In this document: positions 59,854-64,000 of the stretch, one piece after another | How positions within the stretch are numbered: position 1 is the first letter of the stretch | Layout of the letters: every line of letters begins with the position of its first letter | From: SIRX01 sp965214475 | Lineage (GTDB): Bacteria > Actinomycetota > Rubrobacteria > Rubrobacterales > Rubrobacteraceae | Assembly (NCBI GenBank): GCA_965214475.1 | Contig: OZ243953.1 | Location: 2,914,001-2,978,000 of the forward strand | Direction of reading: 5' to 3' | Length of the DNA stretch: 64,000 bases | Made by a program: the position numbers and the translations under genes | The notes under the pieces: model-generated | The model's input: only the letters and a program-made list of their open reading frames with translations | The model's database searches: none | What the model was told of the DNA's origin: nothing

Positions 59854-61197
59854 CTACATCTTCCCGGATAGAACGGTGGCGACCTGGATCACCGGGCTCA
59901 GGGTTGGGCTGAAGGGTGGAGAGTAGGCCAAGTCCAGGTTGACCAAATCCGAGACCGTCAGCTTGCCCCAGATGGCGGTGGCGCAGACGTCTATCAGCTT
60001 GTCCACGCCGGAGCCGACGCTTTCGGCCCCGAGAAGGCGGCCGCTGTCTTTGTCCACGATCAGCTTTAGAAATACCTTGTCTACACCGGGATAGTATCCG
60101 GCCCGGTCGCTGGACTCGATTCCAGCGCTCACAACCTCAAAGCCGGCGTCTTCGGCTTCTTTTTCGGAGAGGCCAGTCTTGCCGACGCCGAGATCGAAGA
60201 CCTTGAAGATGCCGGTTCCCAAAACGCCCGGAAACTGTAGCGTCTCTTCCCCGGTGGCGGCGTTGGTACCCGCGACGCGGCCCATCTGGTTTGCCGTGTC
60301 ACCGAGTGGGACCCAGGTGGGTTCGTTACTCGCCAGATTGGTCGTCTCCACGCAGTCTCCGGCGGCCCAGACCTCCGGCAGGTTAGTTTTCGTGTTCTCG
60401 TCCACCCGGATCGCACCGGTCGAACCTATCTCGACGCCCATCTTCTCTGCGAGATCTACACGGGGCTTTATACCGACTCCCAGTATTACAAGGTCCGACG
60501 CCAACTCTTCGTCCCCGAATTTCACGTTTTCTACGCGGTGGTCGCCGGTGAACTCTTCGACCTCGTTTCCGGCGTAGAGGTTTATGCCCTTCTCCGTCAG
60601 GTGGGCGCAGACTTGGTCGGCGACCTCTTTGCCGTAGGCTATGGCGACCTGATCCGCGGCCTCCACCATCGAGACTTCCATCCCTGAAGAACACAGGTTC
60701 TCGGCTAACTCCAGCCCGATGTACCCGCCACCGACGATGGTTGCCTTCTTCGGGGAGTGTTTCTGCATGTAGCTGAGTACCTCGTCCGCGTCGGATAGAA
60801 AGCGAAGCTCGAAAACCCCGTCCAGGTCCACGCCGGGAATCGGGGGCACGACGGCTTGCGCGCCGGTCGAGAGGATGAGCCGGTCGTAGTCGTCCTCGAA
60901 CTGCTCGCCAGTCTTCAGGTTGCGAACCGTGAGCTTCTTATCCTCGTGGTCTATCTCTTCCACGCGGTGTCGGGTAAGCACCTCGATATCTTTCTCCGCG
61001 AAGTCTTCCGGGGTACGGGCGACGAGGTTGTCGCGGTCGTCCACCGTGCCGGAGAGGAAATACGGCAACCCGCACTCGCTGATAGAGATCTCCGGTTCCT
61101 CCTGGTAGAGCGTAATCTCCATATCCGGGTCTACCCTGCGGGCCCGAGAGGCGGCCTTTGTGCCCGCCGCAACGCCCCCTATTATTACTAGACGCAC
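59854..61197 (-). CDS. CoA-disulfide reductase/NADH oxidase-like flavoprotein
   Basis: A 447-residue FAD/NAD(P) oxidoreductase. IIGGVAAGTKAASRARR binds FAD, C42 in ISECGLPYF is the single redox cysteine that in CoA-disulfide reductase and NADH peroxidases forms a mixed disulfide or sulfenate, IVGGGYIGLELAENL binds NAD(P)H and VWAAGDCVE the second FAD region. The C-terminal dimerization domain (GKTGLSEKEAEDAGFEVV) is normal length, with no rhodanese domain. It may reduce CoA disulfide or oxygen. GTG 61197 start, AAGGGAG some 11 nt upstream. Together with sodA next door it gives an oxidative-stress pair. Confidence 0.88.
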   Translation of the reverse strand: MRLVIIGGVAAGTKAASRARRVDPDMEITLYQEEPEISISECGLPYFLSGTVDDRDNLVARTPEDFAEKDIEVLTRHRVEEIDHEDKKLTVRNLKTGEQFEDDYDRLILSTGAQAVVPPIPGVDLDGVFELRFLSDADEVLSYMQKHSPKKATIVGGGYIGLELAENLCSSGMEVSMVEAADQVAIAYGKEVADQVCAHLTEKGINLYAGNEVEEFTGDHRVENVKFGDEELASDLVILGVGIKPRVDLAEKMGVEIGSTGAIRVDENTKTNLPEVWAAGDCVETTNLASNEPTWVPLGDTANQMGRVAGTNAATGEETLQFPGVLGTGIFKVFDLGVGKTGLSEKEAEDAGFEVVSAGIESSDRAGYYPGVDKVFLKLIVDKDSGRLLGAESVGSGVDKLIDVCATAIWGKLTVSDLVNLDLAYSPPFSPTLSPVIQVATVLSGKM

Positions 61198-61317
61198 TAC
61201 CAGAGACTCCCTTCTAATTGTTGTCTCGACTCTAACGTTTTCAATACTCTTTGTCTTACTGCCTGTGCTCCACGGAACAACGTTGGCTTACCCGGGTCCA
61301 CCGTCCGACGATGTACG

Positions 61318-61354
61318 AAAAAACTCCGCCCCCGGAAAATATCCGAGAACGGAG
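61318..61354 (-). terminator. Terminator of sodA
   Basis: On the minus strand CTCCG and CGGAG enclose a second CGG/CCG stem, and the hairpin is followed directly by TTTTTT. It lies 24 nt beyond the superoxide dismutase stop. Confidence 0.8.
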
Positions 61355-61377
61355 CATCGTCCTGTATTGGAATGTAA

Positions 61378-62004
61378 CTAGGAAGTAGCCGCCTGATAAC
61401 GACGCTCAGCCTCGTCCCAGTTCACCACGTCCCACCAGGCGTTGATGTAGTCGGGACGGCGGTTCTGGTACTTTAGGTAGTAGGCGTGCTCCCAGACGTC
61501 CAGCCCGATCACCGGCAACTTGCCTTCCATGAGCGGCGAGTCCTGGTTTTGGGTCTTATCTATGGACACGGAACCACCCGGATCCACTATGAGCCAGCAC
61601 CAGCCGGACCCAAACACAGAGCCCGGGGCGGCCTCGGCGGCAAACTTCTCCTTGAAATCGTCGAAGGAGCCGAAAGCGTCGTCTATAGCGTTCGCCAGAT
61701 CACCCGTGGGATGTCCGCCGCCCTGTCCTTCGGGGCCCATTATCTTCCAGAACATAGAGTGATTGGAGTGGCCGCCACCGTTGTTGCGGACGGCACGCTG
61801 GATCTCTTGTGGAAGCTCGTCAATTTTAGCCAGCAACTCTTCGATGTTGCCGGGGTCTTCGTCCTGGTGGTCTTCCAGGGCGTTGTTGAGGTTGGTAACG
61901 TAGGTGTTGTGGTGCTTTTCGTGGTGAAGATGCATCGTCTCTTCGTCAATGGACGGCTCCAGGGCATCGTAGCCGTAGGGCAAGTCCGGTAGTTCGTAAG
62001 CCAT
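61378..62004 (-). CDS. sodA: Superoxide dismutase, Fe/Mn type
   Basis: A 208-residue dismutase. Metal ligands are H27 (HLHHEKHHNTYV), the His in HSNHSMFW, and Asp and His in DVWEHAYYLKYQN; the GPEGQGGG stretch is as in manganese-type enzymes, so Mn is likelier than Fe. No signal peptide, so it is cytosolic. AAAAGGAG lies just before ATG 62004. The gene is divergent from the LOV phosphatase and has its own terminator. Confidence 0.95.
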   Translation of the reverse strand: MAYELPDLPYGYDALEPSIDEETMHLHHEKHHNTYVTNLNNALEDHQDEDPGNIEELLAKIDELPQEIQRAVRNNGGGHSNHSMFWKIMGPEGQGGGHPTGDLANAIDDAFGSFDDFKEKFAAEAAPGSVFGSGWCWLIVDPGGSVSIDKTQNQDSPLMEGKLPVIGLDVWEHAYYLKYQNRRPDYINAWWDVVNWDEAERRYQAATS

Positions 62005-62118
62005 TTCGTCTCCTTTTTAGCCTTCACTCCGCACTCTAACATACCCTGCGCAGAGAGGTTTTAACCTTTCCAAAGCCACTTACCCGATAATTTGCAGGAC
62101 TAGCAGTACGTGAACTTG

Positions 62119-62124
62119 TAAGAT
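62119..62124 (+). promoter_or_regulatory. Candidate -10 box for a leaderless LOV-phosphatase transcript
   Basis: TAAGAT is followed by GACAGT and then the ATG at 62131, without a ribosome binding site. The pattern TAAGAT-NNCAGT-ATG is shared with the flippase gene at 43996. Confidence 0.4.
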
Positions 62125-62130
62125 GACAGT

Positions 62131-64000
62131 ATGAATAACATCTCCGCCCAAAGTACGGGAGGTCTGGCGCCTTTTCTGGAACGTGCCCTGGAGGCTAGCT
62201 CCAACGGTATCGTCATTACGGACCCGGAAAAGCCGGATAACCCCATCATTTACGTCAATGCGGCGTTCGAGAGGATCACCGGCTACCCGCCCGAAGAAGT
62301 CCTGGGATACAACTGCCGCTTTCTGCAAGGGAAGGACACGTCGCAGCCGGAACTGGACGAGCTGCGAACGGCGATCCGTAAAAGACGAGACTGCCGGATA
62401 GTGCTGGAAAACTACCGTAAGGATGGCACGCTTTTCTGGAACGAGTTGTACGTTTCTCCGGTCTTCGATGCGGAAGGACGCTTGACGAATTTTGTCGGCG
62501 TACAGAACGACATTACCGAGCGCTACCGTTTCGAAGACGTTCTGCACGAGAGTGAGGAGCGGCTGCGGATGGCGATGCGCGCCGGGCGTATAGGTATGTG
62601 CGAGCGGAGCGCCGGGATGGATAGCCTCGTGTGCTCCGAAGGCTTCGCGGAGATCTTCGGTTTTCCTACCGGGCACCTGAACCCGACTTACGAGGAGTTG
62701 ATCGAAAAGGTTCATCCCGACGACCGCGAATATTTGCAAAACGCCCAGAGAGCCGCGGCCTTAGAGGGGGAATCGCACGAGGCGGAATACCGGGTGGTCC
62801 ATCCTGACGGCAGCGTGCGCTGGGTCGCGGAGCGCGGACGTATCTACCGGAATGCCCGGGGAGAGCTGGAACGTACCATCGGGATCATCCAGGACATTAC
62901 GGAGCGCAAGCGGGCCGAGGAGGAGCGAAGCTCGTTGCTCGAACGCGAGCGGCAGGCGCGAGAATGGGCTGAGCGCGCGACCCGGCGAATGTTCGTCTTG
63001 GAAGAAGCCAGCTCGACCCTCTCGGCCTCGCTCGACTACGAGGCTACCCTGAAACGGGTCACTGAGGTCTTCGTACCCAACCTCGCCGACTGGTGTCTGG
63101 TGGACATGATAGACGAGGACGGCTCCGTGAGCCGGATGGCGCAGGCCCACGTAGACCCTGACAAAGAGCGACTCCTAGAGGAGATGGAGAACCAGTCCCG
63201 CTACGTCGTATGCGCGCCCGAGGTCTCAGAGGTGCTCGCCTCCGGCCGGCCGTTTCTGGGAACGAATACTGGGAAGGACTTACTAAGACAACTGCTGGTA
63301 ACGGAAGTTTCGCCAGGCGCGTCGGAAACGGAGGATAGCCCGTTTATGCTGCCGGATTTGGAGGCGTATTCTTACGTAGTCGTGCCGCTCGTCGCGCGGG
63401 GACGGACGCTGGGCGCCGTCACCCTGGTCTCTTCCAACCCCGAGAAGCATTATGAGAAAGAGGACCTTTCGTTGGCCGAAGAACTTGCCAACCGGTGCGG
63501 CCTCGCTTTGGAGAGTGCCCGTCTCTACCGCGAGCAGAGTTACGTGGCCCGGACGTTGCAGAGAGGTCTGTTGCTCCAGGATCTACCGGAGATACCCGGG
63601 GTGGAGATCGGGCTGGAATACTTGTCTGTCGGCCAGGAGAGCGAGGTAGGCGGCGACTTCTACGACTTGATAGACACCCACTACGACGGCTGGCTTTGCC
63701 TATTGGGGGATGTCAGCGGGAAAGGTGCCCGGGCCGCCACGTCAACAGCCTTGATCCTGTACGCCCTCCGCGCCGTGGCCTTCCAGGGAGACAAACCCTC
63801 CATGATCCTCTCCGCGTTGAACGAAGCGATGCTGCGTCAAGAGTCGGACACTCAATTCTGCACCGCAATCTGCGCCCGTCTCGAACCTGAGGAGTGCGAG
63901 GGCGAAGCCGTCAAACTAACGCTCGCTCGCGGCGGACACCCACCACCACTGCTGCTGCGCGGTTCCGGGGCCGTAGAAGAGTTGGGCGAGCCGGGCCGCG
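62131..64000 (+). CDS. LOV-PAS-GAF-SpoIIE phosphatase, 3' end beyond the window
   Basis: At least 623 residues, running off the window. Order: LOV domain (about 14-130) with GYNCRFLQG placing the flavin-adduct cysteine at C62, plus NYRKDGTLFWNEL and FVGVQND for flavin contacts; PAS domain (about 140-262); an Arg/Glu coiled coil (262-292); GAF-like domain (about 295-465); and SpoIIE/PP2C phosphatase (from about 475) with metal aspartates D509 in GGDFYD and D527 in GDVSGKG. This should be a blue-light photoreceptor that controls dephosphorylation of a STAS-type anti-anti-sigma factor. The STAS protein at 17.98 kb is one possible partner. No membrane segment or signal is present. Confidence 0.92.
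   Translation, partial: MNNISAQSTGGLAPFLERALEASSNGIVITDPEKPDNPIIYVNAAFERITGYPPEEVLGYNCRFLQGKDTSQPELDELRTAIRKRRDCRIVLENYRKDGTLFWNELYVSPVFDAEGRLTNFVGVQNDITERYRFEDVLHESEERLRMAMRAGRIGMCERSAGMDSLVCSEGFAEIFGFPTGHLNPTYEELIEKVHPDDREYLQNAQRAAALEGESHEAEYRVVHPDGSVRWVAERGRIYRNARGELERTIGIIQDITERKRAEEERSSLLERERQAREWAERATRRMFVLEEASSTLSASLDYEATLKRVTEVFVPNLADWCLVDMIDEDGSVSRMAQAHVDPDKERLLEEMENQSRYVVCAPEVSEVLASGRPFLGTNTGKDLLRQLLVTEVSPGASETEDSPFMLPDLEAYSYVVVPLVARGRTLGAVTLVSSNPEKHYEKEDLSLAEELANRCGLALESARLYREQSYVARTLQRGLLLQDLPEIPGVEIGLEYLSVGQESEVGGDFYDLIDTHYDGWLCLLGDVSGKGARAATSTALILYALRAVAFQGDKPSMILSALNEAMLRQESDTQFCTAICARLEPEECEGEAVKLTLARGGHPPPLLLRGSGAVEELGEPGR

Overview
The window looks like part of the chromosome of a high-GC actinobacterium, most likely a member of Rubrobacter or a close relative. 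This is inferred from gene content, frequent GTG/TTG starts, and separate sucA and sucB genes instead of the fused OdhA/Kgd enzyme of most Actinomycetota. No sequence comparison could be run. No rRNA, tRNA, CRISPR array, prophage or insertion sequence was seen. Most of the window is ordinary housekeeping and envelope genes, with some accessory loci.

Layout. 0-4 kb: a peptide-bond-forming ligase pair (circularly permuted ATP-grasp plus GCS2-type carboxylate-amine ligase), then an unknown gene followed by moaD-moaE. 4-9.3 kb: a TenA/PqqC-fold oxidase-like protein, mutM, then lpdA, lipA and lipB, which supply E3 and the lipoyl cofactor used by the 2-oxoglutarate dehydrogenase genes at 30.6-34.8 kb. 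9.4-17.8 kb: a secreted subtilase, a small membrane protein, a PatZ-like protein acetyltransferase with a hairpin leader, a PhoD-like phosphatase, an MscS channel, and an ECF sigma factor with a putative anti-sigma partner. 17.8-21 kb: a 30-bp perfect palindrome, a STAS protein, an LPKTGG-anchored DUF11 surface protein and two tandem sortases. 21-30 kb: OPT transporter, a frameshifted methyltransferase, class I aldolase, YyaL, an NfeD/ClpP-type membrane protease, a trans-sulfuration enzyme and a TPR protein. 30.6-37 kb: sucA-sucB, a vapBC pair, meaB and a gamma-carbonic anhydrase.

37.1-50 kb is a coherent cell-surface glycan locus: a PIG-V-like mannosyltransferase, three large GT-C-like polytopic proteins (two are clear paralogues), a DUF2304-GT2 fusion resembling a polyprenyl-phosphate sugar synthase, a flippase, an exported alkaline-phosphatase-fold enzyme with Thr at the nucleophile position, and an NDP-sugar epimerase. 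A plausible reading is that the GT2 enzyme makes lipid-linked sugar, the GT-C proteins use it outside the membrane, the flippase exports intermediates, and the phosphatase-fold protein decorates the product.

50-58 kb contains an RlpA-like wall protein, a PhoX-type phosphatase and an unusual run of damaged genes: an S9 peptidase with one in-frame TAG, a serine hydrolase whose natural N-terminus appears cut off by TAA, and a TrpB2 gene with two frameshifts. With the methyltransferase at 23.3 kb, this makes three clear and one probable single-event disruptions, which could be gene decay or sequence error. 58-64 kb: aldo/keto reductase, class C beta-lactamase-like protein, CoA-disulfide reductase-like enzyme, Fe/Mn superoxide dismutase, and finally a LOV-PAS-GAF-SpoIIE phosphatase (cut by the window end) that should be a blue-light sensor.
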